Virus record (IMG/VR): IMGVR_UViG_3300030116_001618
Span: 3,301-35,302 of that record
Reading direction: 5' to 3' (one strand)
DNA length: 32,002 bases
Source of the DNA: a virus
Shown: in pieces, positions 14,406-23,692 of the stretch
Layout: every line of letters starts with the position of its first letter
Position numbering within the stretch: the first letter of the stretch is position 1
Notes under the pieces: model-generated
What the model saw: only the letters and a program-made list of their open reading frames with translations
What the model was told of the DNA's origin: nothing
Database searches by the model: none
Translations under genes and position numbers: made by a program

Positions 14406-15644
14406 ATGGCAAAAAATAAAAAAACATATAACAACAATATCAGAGTTGTAAATCTTCAAGGCTACACAATACCAGAAGTCAAAGAAGATTATAAAAATGA
14501 TTGGGTTAGTTATGGAGAAAACAATGACTACTTTGACAACTTAATACAGTTGTATCTAAGCAGCCCAACAAACTCTTGTTGTGTTAATGGTATAGTAGAT
14601 ATGATATATGGTAAAGGTATTGATGCTACAGACAGTGACGATAAACCTGAAATGTATGCGCAAATGAAATCTTTACTAAAACCTGAACAAGTAAGAAAAA
14701 TAGTTAATGACTATAAATTACTTGGACAAGCTGCTATACAAGTAATTTACAACAGATCAAAAACTAGAATTATGAACCTAGTACATTTCCCTATGGAAAC
14801 TTTGAGAGCAGAGAAAACTAGAGAAGGGAAAATTCAAGCATACTACTATCATCCTAAATGGTCAGAAATTAAGCCAGCAGATATACCAAAAAGAATACCT
14901 GCTTATGGTTTTGGTAGCAAAGTAGATTTAAGGGAAATCTATGTTGTGAGACCATATAGACCAGGATTTTATTACTATGCTCCAGTTGATTATCACGGTT
15001 GTTTACAGTATTGTTCACTGGAAGAAGAGGTTTCAAACTACCACATAAACAACATAAAGAATGGCTTACAGCCATCTTTACTAATTAATTTTAACAATGG
15101 TGTTCCTGATGAAGAAGCACAACAATTAATAGAAAGAAAAATCCAAGATAAATTTGGAGGGACATCTAATTCTGGTAAGTTTATTCTAGCATTTAACGAT
15201 GACCCTGATCGTAAAGCAGACATTGAACCTATACATTTACCTGATGCACACGCACAGTATCAGTTTTTAGCAGATGAAGCAAGAGAAAAAATAATGTTAG
15301 GTCACAGAATTGTTTCTCCAATATTACTTGGGATAAAAGATAACACAGGCTTTGGTAATAACGCAGAGGAGCTTAGAACGGCTTCAATCCTTATGGATAA
15401 CATAGTTATCCGACCATTTCAACAAACGCTCTTAGAAGCGTTTAAAAGCATCTTAGAATTTAATAATATCGAACTCAATTTGTACTTTGTTACTTTACAG
15501 CCAATAGAGTTTACAGAATTAGATAATATTCAGACTAAGATCAAAAGAGAAGAAGAGACTGGTGAGAAATTATCAGCTATAGATAGAATTAAGAACTTAT
15601 TTAAAACAAAAGAAGATGAAGGCACTGTTCATAACAACGAATGA
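14406..15644 (+). CDS. Portal protein
   Basis: This encodes 412 residues. The N-terminal region has YFDNLIQLYLSSPTNSCCVNGIVDMIYGKGID, continuing through QVRKIVNDYKLLGQAAIQVIY and the crown-side GKFILAFNDDP segment to the C-terminal GHRIVSPILLGIKDNTGFGNNAEELRTASILM. The last block, with a GxxxxNNAEELR-type motif, is characteristic of phage portals, the dodecameric channel for DNA entry and exit. The size is normal. The gene lies downstream of the capsid genes, not next to the terminase, which is unusual; see findings. Its end overlaps the next gene by 29 bases. Confidence 0.88.
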   Translation: MAKNKKTYNNNIRVVNLQGYTIPEVKEDYKNDWVSYGENNDYFDNLIQLYLSSPTNSCCVNGIVDMIYGKGIDATDSDDKPEMYAQMKSLLKPEQVRKIVNDYKLLGQAAIQVIYNRSKTRIMNLVHFPMETLRAEKTREGKIQAYYYHPKWSEIKPADIPKRIPAYGFGSKVDLREIYVVRPYRPGFYYYAPVDYHGCLQYCSLEEEVSNYHINNIKNGLQPSLLINFNNGVPDEEAQQLIERKIQDKFGGTSNSGKFILAFNDDPDRKADIEPIHLPDAHAQYQFLADEAREKIMLGHRIVSPILLGIKDNTGFGNNAEELRTASILMDNIVIRPFQQTLLEAFKSILEFNNIELNLYFVTLQPIEFTELDNIQTKIKREEETGEKLSAIDRIKNLFKTKEDEGTVHNNE

Positions 15645-16125
15645 TTTAAGACGTAAATCAATTATCGGTGGAGCAGTAGATGCCGATAAGTTTATACAAT
15701 TTGTAGAGGTTGCTCAAGATATACATATACAAAATTATCTTGGAACAAAACTATATGAGAAAATAGAAACATTAATTACAAATGGTCAGATTACTCAAAA
15801 TGCAAACTCTAATTATAAAAATTTACTAGATAAATATATTACACCAATGTTAATATGGTTTGCTCAAAGTGATTATTATATGTTTGCATCTTATCAAGTA
15901 TCTAATGGTGGTGTATTTAGACATCGAAGCGAGTCTTCAGAGACTCCTTCGATGCAAGAGATTAAATCACTTGTAGATAGCTCAAGAGATAAAGCTGAAT
16001 TTTATACAAGAAGGTTCTTAGACTTTATAAATCAAAATAGTAATTTGTTTCCTGAGTATACTGCGGCTAATGATGACGGTATGTATCCTGATAAAAATGA
16101 GAACTTTAATAGTTGGGTCTTGTGA
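15616..16125 (+). CDS. Head-tail connector-like protein (DUF6712-like)
   Basis: This encodes 169 residues. ALFITTNDLRRKSIIGGAVD at the start, then VEVAQDIHIQNYLGTKLYEKI, a Tyr-rich helical centre (YKNLLDKYITPMLIWFAQSDYY) and a helical C-terminal part match the DUF6712 group found beside portals in Bacteroidota phages. By position it probably forms the connector below the portal. The start codon lies 29 bases inside the portal gene and is supported by the conserved LFITTNDL right after it. Assignment to the family is from memory of motif patterns. Confidence 0.7.
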   Translation: MKALFITTNDLRRKSIIGGAVDADKFIQFVEVAQDIHIQNYLGTKLYEKIETLITNGQITQNANSNYKNLLDKYITPMLIWFAQSDYYMFASYQVSNGGVFRHRSESSETPSMQEIKSLVDSSRDKAEFYTRRFLDFINQNSNLFPEYTAANDDGMYPDKNENFNSWVL

Positions 16126-16223
16126 AAAAATTAACATATAAGCCTAAAGAAAAAAATATCATTAAACTTAAAACGTTTATAGAAAAGGTTTTACCAAAAC
16201 AAAACGTAAATAAAAAAATATAA
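16122..16223 (+). CDS. Very small basic protein (33 aa), GTG start
   Basis: GTG at 16122 overlaps the preceding stop in the form GTGA, and the frame ends two bases before the fibre gene. The peptide is highly basic (KKLTYKPKEKNIIKLKTFIEK, then PKQNVNKKI). The exact filling of the gap with coupled ends supports translation, but the length is marginal. No known function. Confidence 0.45.
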   Translation: MKKLTYKPKEKNIIKLKTFIEKVLPKQNVNKKI

Positions 16224-16225
16224 AT

Positions 16226-19200
16226 ATGGGTACTACTTTAACGGGAACTTTTATTAGCCAAACTTATGACTCCTTAATAAAGGTAACAGACAACGATAAC
16301 TTAACATCTACAGCAAAAAGACTTACTGATGGATTAGGTAACGACTCACCTTTATTTTTATCTACAACAAAATTAGGAGTTGGCGTTACACCTACAACTA
16401 CATTTCAAGTAGCAGGTAATTCACAACTAGGTGGTAACTTGACTGTAACAGGTAATCTAATTGTACAGGGGACAACTACAACTGTAGATACAGATACTTT
16501 ATCAGTTAAAGATCCTTTAATTATTGTAGGATCTGATAACACCTCTAGTGACGCAGTGGATTTAGGTTTCTATGGCGTGTATGATACATCAGGATCATTA
16601 GATCTTTATGCAGGTTTATTTAGAGATGCAAGTGACGCAAAGTTTCATTTATTTAAAGATTTACAAACAGAGCCTACAACTACTGTAAACAAAAGCGGAA
16701 CAGGGTATACCAAAGCAGGTTTAGTTATTGGTGGTTTAGAAGCAACAACAGGGAGTTTTTCAGGTAATATAGAAGCGACTTCCTACATACAATCTAATAA
16801 CAATTTTCTTACAAAAGGAACATTAAAGTTTAGCAACAATGCAGATAACAGTTTTATAAATGGCTTTAGGAGAGTTTCGGGTGCTGATACTTTAGAATTA
16901 TTAAATATTTCAAATATAAATAATAGTGAGGGTAGTGGTGTTACTTTTGGAGGTACTATTACAGTAAGTGGCGGAGACATTACGTTAGGCGGTACAGGAA
17001 GAATACAAGGTATAGATACTGTCTCAGCTAGTACAGATGCAGCTAACAAAGCTTATGTAGATGCACAAATTACAGCCCAAGATTTAGATATAGCTGGTGA
17101 TAGTGGAACAGGGTCAGTCGATTTAGATTCACAAACGTTTACTGTAGCTGGTGGTACTAATGTAACAACATCTGTAAGTGGTCAAACAGTAACAATAAAC
17201 GCAACAGGTTCTATTGATGGTAGTGGTACTGCAAATGATGTAGTAATGTGGCAAGATTCTGACACATTAACAGATGCACCTATTGCTATTTCTGGTAACA
17301 ATGCAACTTTTGCTGGTAATGTAGATTTAGGTGATAGTAAATTATTAAATATTGGAGCAGGAAGTGACTTAAATTTATCTCACGATGGTACTCATTCATA
17401 TATACAAAATAATACAGGAACACTTCATTTAATGCAAAATACTGATGACGGAGATATGTTATTTATGTGTGATGATGGTTCAGGAGGGACTACTGAATAT
17501 TTAAGATTAGATGGTGGTGATGTAGAAACTGTATTTACTAAAAGAGCAAAGTTTATTGACAATACTAATCTAAATATTGGTAGCTCAAGAGATTTGCAAA
17601 TATTTCACGATGGTACAAACTCATTTATAAAAAACAATACAGGTGGTTTATTTATTGACCAAGAGCTTGATGATGGCGATATTTCTTTTAGGTCTGATAA
17701 TGGTAGTGGTGGAAAATTAACATACTTGTTTTTAGATGGTAGTAATACAAGATTACAATTTAATACTAATTTAATAACAGGAGACAATAATAAATTAGTT
17801 TTTGGTAATAGTGGAGATTTAGAAATATATCACGATGGGGCAAATTCTTTTGTACAAGATACAGGTACGGGTGGATTATTTTTAGAAGGTAACGGAGAAG
17901 TTAGAATTAGAAAATCTGCAACAAGTGAGATAATGGCTAAGTTTATTGCAGATGGTGCAGTAGAACTTTATCACGACAATAGTAAAAAATTAGAAACTAC
18001 AAGTACAGGTATTAGTGTAACAGGAACAGCAGACATATCATCTCAAGTTTTAGTTGGTGGTAACGATTCAATTTTTGCAGAAAATAATTTAAGGTTTTTA
18101 AGTTCAGGAGAGGCATTTATTGACCACGGGACTGTTGGACAAGCAATTTCTTTTAGAGTTAGTAATTCTAGTGGACTTGATACAGTTGCTCTAACTTTAA
18201 ATTCAAGTGGTAGTTCAACCTTTGGTGGTAATATAACTACAAGTGGACATATATTTATACCTGTTGCTAAAAATTTATATTTTGGTGGAGGAAGTCATAC
18301 TTATATTGGAGAAGATATTGACGATAGATTAAGATTTTTTGTTGGTGGCGCAGAGTTTATGCGATTTACAGAAGATACTTCTGATACAATACAATTATTT
18401 CAAGATACAACTGTAACAGGAGAACTTAATGTACAAGATGCTACCCATTCAACATTTAGAGTTAAGTCAGGAAACAACGATAATATTTTATTTGCACAAG
18501 CAATACAAAGTGATAATGCAAGGGTGGGAACACAAACAAATACTCCTTTATCATTTTTTACAAATTCATCTGAAAGAGTAAGAGTTACAACAAGTGGTCT
18601 AGTAGGGATAAACTATACTTTACCTTCAGCTAAATTACATATAGAAACAGGAAGTGATGAGGGTATAAGAATACATCGAACAGGAACAAATGCTAATTTT
18701 GGTGCAATAGAATTTAGAAACAGTGATGATTCTGCGACTAATTCAAGAATTGGATATAATGCAAATGAAATGAGATTAGAAGCTACTAACCAATTTAGGT
18801 TTGTAACAAACAGCTCTGATACGATGTTTATTAATAGTTCAGGTAATGTAGGAATTGGAACCACATCACCTGCAACTGGTTCTAGATTAACATTAAGGAC
18901 AAGTGCTTCGACAGGTATGACAATATTGTCAGCATCTAATACTGGAGAATGTTTTATAAATTTCGCTGATAACGATGACCCTAACAGAGGATCAATATTT
19001 TATGGTCATCAGGAGGACAAAATGGTCTTTAGTACAAACGATGTTGCTGCGCTTACGATTAACAGCTCACAAAACGCAACTTTTGTAGGTAAAGTGAGTG
19101 TTGATGCAGGTAGTACATTTGATTCAATGCTTACAATACAAGGTAATGAATCAGGTGGGCAAACACAAACATTTTTGCATCTTAATTCTGGCAATAACAG

Positions 19201-21889
19201 TTCTGCTTTTCCTTTTTTGGCAACTTTAAATAATGCTGATATTAGCTCTGCTACATTTGGTTGGGGTTTTGTAAATAGTAATACAAATGGAAATTTAGAA
19301 TTATACAGATGGAATAATGCAGCTGGGGTCTTAAATTTAAGTTTTGAAAGGTCATCAGGTAATGCAACTTTTGTAGGTGACGTAAATATTGGTGTTGCAG
19401 ATGGTGGAGAAAGAAAACTAAAAATACACGGAGGGGCAAGTGGTTCGCCTGAAGGTGGTCAAATAGAGTTACACACAGCAGCAGACCACGATAGCACCTA
19501 TGCTTTTTATAGAATAGATGCCTATCAAGATGACTTTAGAATTGGTAGAGCAGGAACTACTGATATACTTTTAGATAGTTCAGGCAATACAACTTTTTCA
19601 GGTTTTGTAAAAGCACCATTTTTTACAAGTGATGGTGGTAGAGGATTCAAACAAGATAGTGTTGCATTTGTAAGCACATATTCAAATGGTGCTGATGCTA
19701 ATGCTGTTAATGATATTGGTTCTACATCAAACAAATGGAGAGACGCTTATTTTAGTGGTCAAGTAAATTCTGCCACAATATCAACAACAGGAAACGCAAC
19801 TTTTGCAGGTCAATTTGTAAATATTACACATAGTACAAATGCAGGTGCAGGTATGGGCTTAAATATAACCAATACAAACACATCTGGAAATAGTTTTGCT
19901 ACAATAAATATTGCAGGCGCTAATGGTACAGTAAACACACAAATATTTAGTGACGGTTCAGGAACAGGTGGTTTTGGTTCAGCAGGTTCAGTAATTAGAA
20001 CAAGCACAAATCACCCAATCTATATAGGCACAAATTCTACTACTGCTCTAACATTGGACACATCACAGAATGCAACTTTTGCAGGGGCAGTAACAGTTGG
20101 GACTGGCACTGTAGCGGCAGCTAACGCAGCAGCGGATGATTTTGTTATAAAAGGACCAGGCACTACAGCTACTGGTATGACAATATCTAACACATCAGAC
20201 TCTGGAACTGGTACAATATTTTTTGGAGATACAACAAGTAGTTCAGCAGCAGGTTTTAGATATAATCATAATACTGGTGATATGGCTATATCAGCAGAAG
20301 ATAATGTAACATTTGATTGCGACAATGTAGGTATTGGAACGACATCACCTGGAACAAAATTAGATGTAGCGGGCAGCGGTAAATTTCAACCAGGAATTGC
20401 AGATGGTGATGCTTTAGTTACAATAGCACAAACAAATTCAAATGCATATGTACACGCTGGATTAAAAATAAATGCTGGAAATACAAATCCATTTTATATA
20501 TATCAATCAGGTAGCTCAAATACTTTAAGATTTAATTACAACAGTTTATCTGACGCTGGTGGGCAAATGGTAATTACAGATGGAGGTAACGTAGGAATCG
20601 GAGCAGCATCGCCTAGTTACAAGCTACAAGTTGGTGGAACTGCTTATATTAATGACACACTTTATGTTAATGGTGCAACTACAATAGATGCTGACTTAAC
20701 AATTAGTGAAGCAAATGGAGAAATAAATTTTACATCTGGCAACGGAAATATTCAAACAACTACAGGTAGTACAAGTTTAGTATTAGGTGTAAATAGCTCA
20801 GAAAAATTTAGAATTCATAGTTCTGGTAACATAGGAATCGGAGAAACAAGTCCTGCTGAAGCATTAACTGTTGTTGGTACAATAAGAATGCAATCTGCAA
20901 GTGGAGATACAGATGGTTTGCATATATCATCAGATTCTAATGGTGATGCTTTAATAAATGCTGGATATTCAGTGTCGGATTTAAAATTTGCTACTGCTGA
21001 TTTACCAAGAATGACTATTGATAGTTCAGGTCGAGTGGGAATAGGCACAACAACACCTCAAAAAACTTTACATATAGAGGGCGAAACTGGTGCAAGTGCG
21101 TCTCAATTACTTGTTACAGGAGCAAGTGATACAACAGGACATACTGCTGGTATATTATTAAGAGCAGAAGGTGGTGAAGGAGATAGTTCATTAAGAGCAA
21201 AAGGTGGAATATTTTTTGAAAGAGAAGCAGCAAATGGATTGGGTAAATTACATTTATGTAATAACAACTCAAATAACAATGATTCGGCTGGTTTGTCAGA
21301 TGCAGCATTGACAATTGCACAAAATAAAAATATAGGAATCGGTACAACATCTCCATCAACACTTTTACACGTTGGTTTAAATCATACTGTAGGTAGTAAT
21401 TTTGCAAGTGCTTTTAGTAGCAGTAATTTCTTTGTCAACAACGGTGCTAATGGTGGCGCAGCAGTATTTCAGCAAGGTACTGCATCAGCTAATTTAGCTA
21501 TGTTTGGTAAAGATTCTAGTAATACAGCTATAAGTTTTTTCAACAGTGATTTAGCAACAAATACAAGTGCAGTTGGATCAATTACAACAAATTCAAGTGC
21601 CACTGCATTTAATACATCGTCTGACTACAGATTAAAAGAAGACCTTAAAGATTTTACTGGACTAGATTTAGTAAATCAAATACCTGTTTACGATTTTAAA
21701 TGGAAATTAGATGACACTAGAGCTTACGGTGTTTTAGCACACGAGCTACAAAATGTTTTACCACAAGCAGTATACGGAGAAAAAGATGCAAATGAAATGC
21801 AAGGTGTAGATTATTCAAAAATAGTACCACTGCTTATAAAATCAATACAAGAATTACAAAAAGAAATAGAAATACTTAAAAATAAATAA
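16226..21889 (+). CDS. Giant tail fibre with S74 self-cleaving chaperone domain
   Basis: This encodes 1,887 residues, the largest gene (about 18% of the window). The body is Gly/Ser/Thr/Asn-rich and beta-repetitive. Three units with a (H/Y)DG...N.TG pattern lie at about 17361-17900, and at least seven VGI-type turns (VGIGTTSP and variants) followed by a xLxVxG strand lie between 18600 and 21370. Many NATF(V/A)G units occur in between. The C-terminal end, from about residue 1797, is a Peptidase_S74 intramolecular chaperone: SSDYRLKEDLKDF, YGVLAHELQNVLPQAVYG, VDYSKIVPLL and a final coiled coil. By analogy with endosialidase fibres, self-cleavage would be just before S1799. It is probably the host-binding fibre. 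Confidence 0.88.
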   Translation: MGTTLTGTFISQTYDSLIKVTDNDNLTSTAKRLTDGLGNDSPLFLSTTKLGVGVTPTTTFQVAGNSQLGGNLTVTGNLIVQGTTTTVDTDTLSVKDPLIIVGSDNTSSDAVDLGFYGVYDTSGSLDLYAGLFRDASDAKFHLFKDLQTEPTTTVNKSGTGYTKAGLVIGGLEATTGSFSGNIEATSYIQSNNNFLTKGTLKFSNNADNSFINGFRRVSGADTLELLNISNINNSEGSGVTFGGTITVSGGDITLGGTGRIQGIDTVSASTDAANKAYVDAQITAQDLDIAGDSGTGSVDLDSQTFTVAGGTNVTTSVSGQTVTINATGSIDGSGTANDVVMWQDSDTLTDAPIAISGNNATFAGNVDLGDSKLLNIGAGSDLNLSHDGTHSYIQNNTGTLHLMQNTDDGDMLFMCDDGSGGTTEYLRLDGGDVETVFTKRAKFIDNTNLNIGSSRDLQIFHDGTNSFIKNNTGGLFIDQELDDGDISFRSDNGSGGKLTYLFLDGSNTRLQFNTNLITGDNNKLVFGNSGDLEIYHDGANSFVQDTGTGGLFLEGNGEVRIRKSATSEIMAKFIADGAVELYHDNSKKLETTSTGISVTGTADISSQVLVGGNDSIFAENNLRFLSSGEAFIDHGTVGQAISFRVSNSSGLDTVALTLNSSGSSTFGGNITTSGHIFIPVAKNLYFGGGSHTYIGEDIDDRLRFFVGGAEFMRFTEDTSDTIQLFQDTTVTGELNVQDATHSTFRVKSGNNDNILFAQAIQSDNARVGTQTNTPLSFFTNSSERVRVTTSGLVGINYTLPSAKLHIETGSDEGIRIHRTGTNANFGAIEFRNSDDSATNSRIGYNANEMRLEATNQFRFVTNSSDTMFINSSGNVGIGTTSPATGSRLTLRTSASTGMTILSASNTGECFINFADNDDPNRGSIFYGHQEDKMVFSTNDVAALTINSSQNATFVGKVSVDAGSTFDSMLTIQGNESGGQTQTFLHLNSGNNSSAFPFLATLNNADISSATFGWGFVNSNTNGNLELYRWNNAAGVLNLSFERSSGNATFVGDVNIGVADGGERKLKIHGGASGSPEGGQIELHTAADHDSTYAFYRIDAYQDDFRIGRAGTTDILLDSSGNTTFSGFVKAPFFTSDGGRGFKQDSVAFVSTYSNGADANAVNDIGSTSNKWRDAYFSGQVNSATISTTGNATFAGQFVNITHSTNAGAGMGLNITNTNTSGNSFATINIAGANGTVNTQIFSDGSGTGGFGSAGSVIRTSTNHPIYIGTNSTTALTLDTSQNATFAGAVTVGTGTVAAANAAADDFVIKGPGTTATGMTISNTSDSGTGTIFFGDTTSSSAAGFRYNHNTGDMAISAEDNVTFDCDNVGIGTTSPGTKLDVAGSGKFQPGIADGDALVTIAQTNSNAYVHAGLKINAGNTNPFYIYQSGSSNTLRFNYNSLSDAGGQMVITDGGNVGIGAASPSYKLQVGGTAYINDTLYVNGATTIDADLTISEANGEINFTSGNGNIQTTTGSTSLVLGVNSSEKFRIHSSGNIGIGETSPAEALTVVGTIRMQSASGDTDGLHISSDSNGDALINAGYSVSDLKFATADLPRMTIDSSGRVGIGTTTPQKTLHIEGETGASASQLLVTGASDTTGHTAGILLRAEGGEGDSSLRAKGGIFFEREAANGLGKLHLCNNNSNNNDSAGLSDAALTIAQNKNIGIGTTSPSTLLHVGLNHTVGSNFASAFSSSNFFVNNGANGGAAVFQQGTASANLAMFGKDSSNTAISFFNSDLATNTSAVGSITTNSSATAFNTSSDYRLKEDLKDFTGLDLVNQIPVYDFKWKLDDTRAYGVLAHELQNVLPQAVYGEKDANEMQGVDYSKIVPLLIKSIQELQKEIEILKNK
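17361..21370 (+). repeat. Degenerate beta-repeat tract within the fibre
   Basis: Two kinds of diverged protein repeat occur: DG(T/A)(H/N)S(Y/F) units near 17361, 17581 and 17815, and (N/R)(V/I)GIG(T/A/E)xxP turns near 18848, 20332, 20590, 20831, 21038 and 21332, with a related VGINYTLPSAKLHIETG near 18600. Repeats like these are prone to recombination and to assembly collapse. Confidence 0.8.
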
Positions 21890-21891
21890 TT

Positions 21892-22212
21892 ATGGCAAAA
21901 AGTAAAATAAACTACAAATGGGATGTTAAGGCATTAGATGCTAAAATACAAGAAGACAATAAAGACAATGTAATTTATAATATACATTGGGGTTATAGTG
22001 CAAGTAGATCTGACAACTCAGTAAGTATGATAGGCACTTATTCTGTATCATACGATAAAGATAATTTTATAGAATATGAAGAACTTAAAGAGTCTGATGT
22101 TATAGGTTGGTTAGAAGCTGGCTTAGACGTAACTGCTATGAAGCAAAATTTATCAGACCAATTATCTTTGGTCGAAAACCCAACTGACGTGGTTTTGCGA
22201 CCTAACTGGTAA
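21892..22212 (+). CDS. Fibre-associated small protein (DUF7936-like)
   Basis: This encodes 106 residues. Seen: YKWDVKALDAKI at the start, YNIHWGYSASRSDNSVSMIG in the middle, then FIEYEELKESDVIGWLEAGLDV and a conserved-looking PTDVVLRPNW end. Small proteins of this pattern usually lie directly after marine phage fibre genes, where they may aid fibre assembly or be a virion part. It is separated from the fibre by two bases and should be co-translated. No enzymatic motif or membrane segment is present. The family name is from memory. Confidence 0.65.
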   Translation: MAKSKINYKWDVKALDAKIQEDNKDNVIYNIHWGYSASRSDNSVSMIGTYSVSYDKDNFIEYEELKESDVIGWLEAGLDVTAMKQNLSDQLSLVENPTDVVLRPNW

Positions 22213-22240
22213 TTTACTATATTAGATAAAAATTATTAAT

Positions 22241-22483
22241 ATGAAAAAAATAGAAGATCAAGAATTAGAAAAAATCAAATCATTTGAACAAAAGATTATT
22301 AGCGTAAAACAAGAATTAGGTAATATAGAGATTAACAAAGACTTGCTAAAAAACGCATTTACAACAGTTATGCAAGAATATGATAATCTAAGAAAGGAGC
22401 TCGAAGAAAAATACGGTAAAGTAAATATTAATATTTCTGATGGTTCTTATGAAGAAATAAAAAAAGATGAGCAAAGTAATTAA
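22241..22483 (+). CDS. Coiled-coil small protein
   Basis: This encodes 80 residues, nearly all predicted helical coiled coil (ELEKIKSFEQKIISVKQELG, then EYDNLRKELEEKYGKV) with a short strand INISDGSY after EKYGKV. The YGKVNINISDG end is a pattern common in small phage proteins encoded downstream of fibre genes. It could be a fibre chaperone or attachment factor. It overlaps the next membrane-protein gene by 17 bases, which links the fibre and lysis regions in one transcript. Confidence 0.65.
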   Translation: MKKIEDQELEKIKSFEQKIISVKQELGNIEINKDLLKNAFTTVMQEYDNLRKELEEKYGKVNINISDGSYEEIKKDEQSN

Positions 22484-22748
22484 TGAGGAAACTCAAGTAA
22501 AACTAGATTTAAAAACTATTGGACTAATTTTAGCAGGTGCTGTTTCTATAGCAGGACTATACTTTACACTTACTGCAGAAATAGAATTAGCAAAAGAACT
22601 TCCTAAACCTGAATTGACTAGGACAGAATATGACCTTAAAGATCAATTAATAAGAGAGACAATAGAAAACACTGCAGAACAAGTCCAAGAAAACTCAGAA
22701 AAATTAGATAGAATTGATGAAAAATTATATGAAATCATACAAAAATGA
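22467..22748 (+). CDS. Single-span membrane protein with coiled-coil tail (possible holin/spanin-like)
   Basis: This encodes 93 residues: a short charged N-terminus, one hydrophobic segment about residues 17-38 (TIGLILAGAVSIAGLYFTL), then a charged coiled coil (LIRETIENTAEQVQENSEKL). It lies at the start of the lysis region and overlaps the next gene by 4 bases. Small proteins with one helix and a long soluble coil in this place are often called holins or lysis accessory proteins. The three-helix-type holin at 23693 is the better holin candidate, so this one may modulate it or act in the envelope. Confidence 0.6.
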   Translation: MSKVINEETQVKLDLKTIGLILAGAVSIAGLYFTLTAEIELAKELPKPELTRTEYDLKDQLIRETIENTAEQVQENSEKLDRIDEKLYEIIQK

Positions 22749-23083
22749 AACAGATATTTGTCCTGATTGCACTATTTGTATTTGTCACAGCTAGTAGTCA
22801 AGAATACACAGTATTGCATATAAATAGTGGGTGGAATTATAAAAATGACTATAAACACCTAGATAAAATAAAAGGCGCAAAGATTGTAACTGCTTTATTA
22901 GAAGATCAAAAATCAAGTATAAAACAGCAAATTAAGTCTGTACCTGTTATATTTTTGTATAAAGATAGAAGCTTAATTGGTAGGTGGGATGGTGGTATTT
23001 CACTTGAAATAGATGTACCTGTGGAGGAAATACAATCAGTTATAAATAAACAAGCTAGAATTAGAAGAGTAACTACAAATTAA
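22745..23083 (+). CDS. Exported thioredoxin-fold-like protein without CxxC
   Basis: This encodes 112 residues. It begins with a classical signal peptide (MKQIFVLIALFVFVTASSQE; cleavage probably after TASS or SQ). The mature part reads YTVLHINSGWNYKND, KGAKIVTALLEDQ, then SVPVIFLYKDRSLIGRWDGGIS. The cis-Pro-like VPV followed by a strand and a DG turn is the pattern of a thioredoxin fold, but there is no CxxC redox motif, so redox catalysis is unlikely. ATGA coupling to the upstream membrane protein and its place before the endolysin suggest a periplasmic role at lysis or superinfection. That role is inference. Confidence 0.65.
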   Translation: MKQIFVLIALFVFVTASSQEYTVLHINSGWNYKNDYKHLDKIKGAKIVTALLEDQKSSIKQQIKSVPVIFLYKDRSLIGRWDGGISLEIDVPVEEIQSVINKQARIRRVTTN

Positions 23084-23089
23084 TAGATA

Positions 23090-23554
23090 ATGATAAGCCC
23101 TCATATATCTGAAAAAGAAGCAACTAAAAGTGTTACTGCTTTAAGATTGGGTATTGACAATACACCTAATGGCGACTCAATAAGTAATATGAAGCTTATT
23201 GCTGAAAAAGTATTTGAGCCGCTTAGAGAATGGGTAGGCGGTCCAATAAAAATAAATTCATTTTATAGAAGCACAGCTTTAAATGAAGCTATCGGTGGCA
23301 GTGGTCGATCACAGCATTGTCAGGGTAGAGCTTTAGATCTTGACGACATCTATGGTCACAAATCAAATAAAGAAATGTTTGATTATATAAAAGACAACTT
23401 AGACTTTGATCAAATGATATGGGAATTTGGTAACGAAGATAATCCAGACTGGGTACACGTTTCTTATGTCAGCGAAGAAAAAAACAGAAATAAAATATTA
23501 AAAGCTGTAAGAGACGATGGTAAAACAAAATATATTGATATTACAAATGTCTAA
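23090..23554 (+). CDS. Endolysin, M15-type peptidoglycan peptidase
   Basis: This encodes 154 residues. HISEKEATKSVTALRLGIDN, then FEPLREWVGGPIKINSFYR and SGRSQHCQGRALDLDD, FDQMIWEF and DWVHVSY match zinc D-alanyl-D-alanine carboxypeptidase/endopeptidases of the M15A type. Ligands visible: H76, D83 and H123. These enzymes cut peptide cross-links of peptidoglycan. There is no signal peptide, so it needs the holin to reach the wall. The gene sits six bases after the thioredoxin-like gene and is coupled (TAATG) to the next small membrane protein. Confidence 0.85.
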   Translation: MISPHISEKEATKSVTALRLGIDNTPNGDSISNMKLIAEKVFEPLREWVGGPIKINSFYRSTALNEAIGGSGRSQHCQGRALDLDDIYGHKSNKEMFDYIKDNLDFDQMIWEFGNEDNPDWVHVSYVSEEKNRNKILKAVRDDGKTKYIDITNV

Positions 23555-23691
23555 TGAAAATATCTATAATTAATAGAGCTGACGTAGGCTTACTTGTAGG
23601 TTTTTCATATTTTAAGAAAGACTTTGAAACAGATTTTAATGAACTCAATATATACTTGTTTTTTATAGTAATACATATAAAATGGTGGTAA
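23554..23691 (+). CDS. Small membrane-associated protein between endolysin and holin (45 aa)
   Basis: The ATG overlaps the endolysin stop (TAATG), and the stop lies one base before the holin start. Residues about 31-42 (LNIYLFFIVIHI) form a short hydrophobic segment, ending in KWW; a Gly/Phe segment (VGLLVGFSYF) precedes it. Small proteins ending in a NIYL...IHIKW-like pattern occur in other marine phages as I remember. Its function is unknown; a lysis accessory role is plausible from position. Confidence 0.65.
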   Translation: MKISIINRADVGLLVGFSYFKKDFETDFNELNIYLFFIVIHIKWW

Positions 23692-23692
23692 T

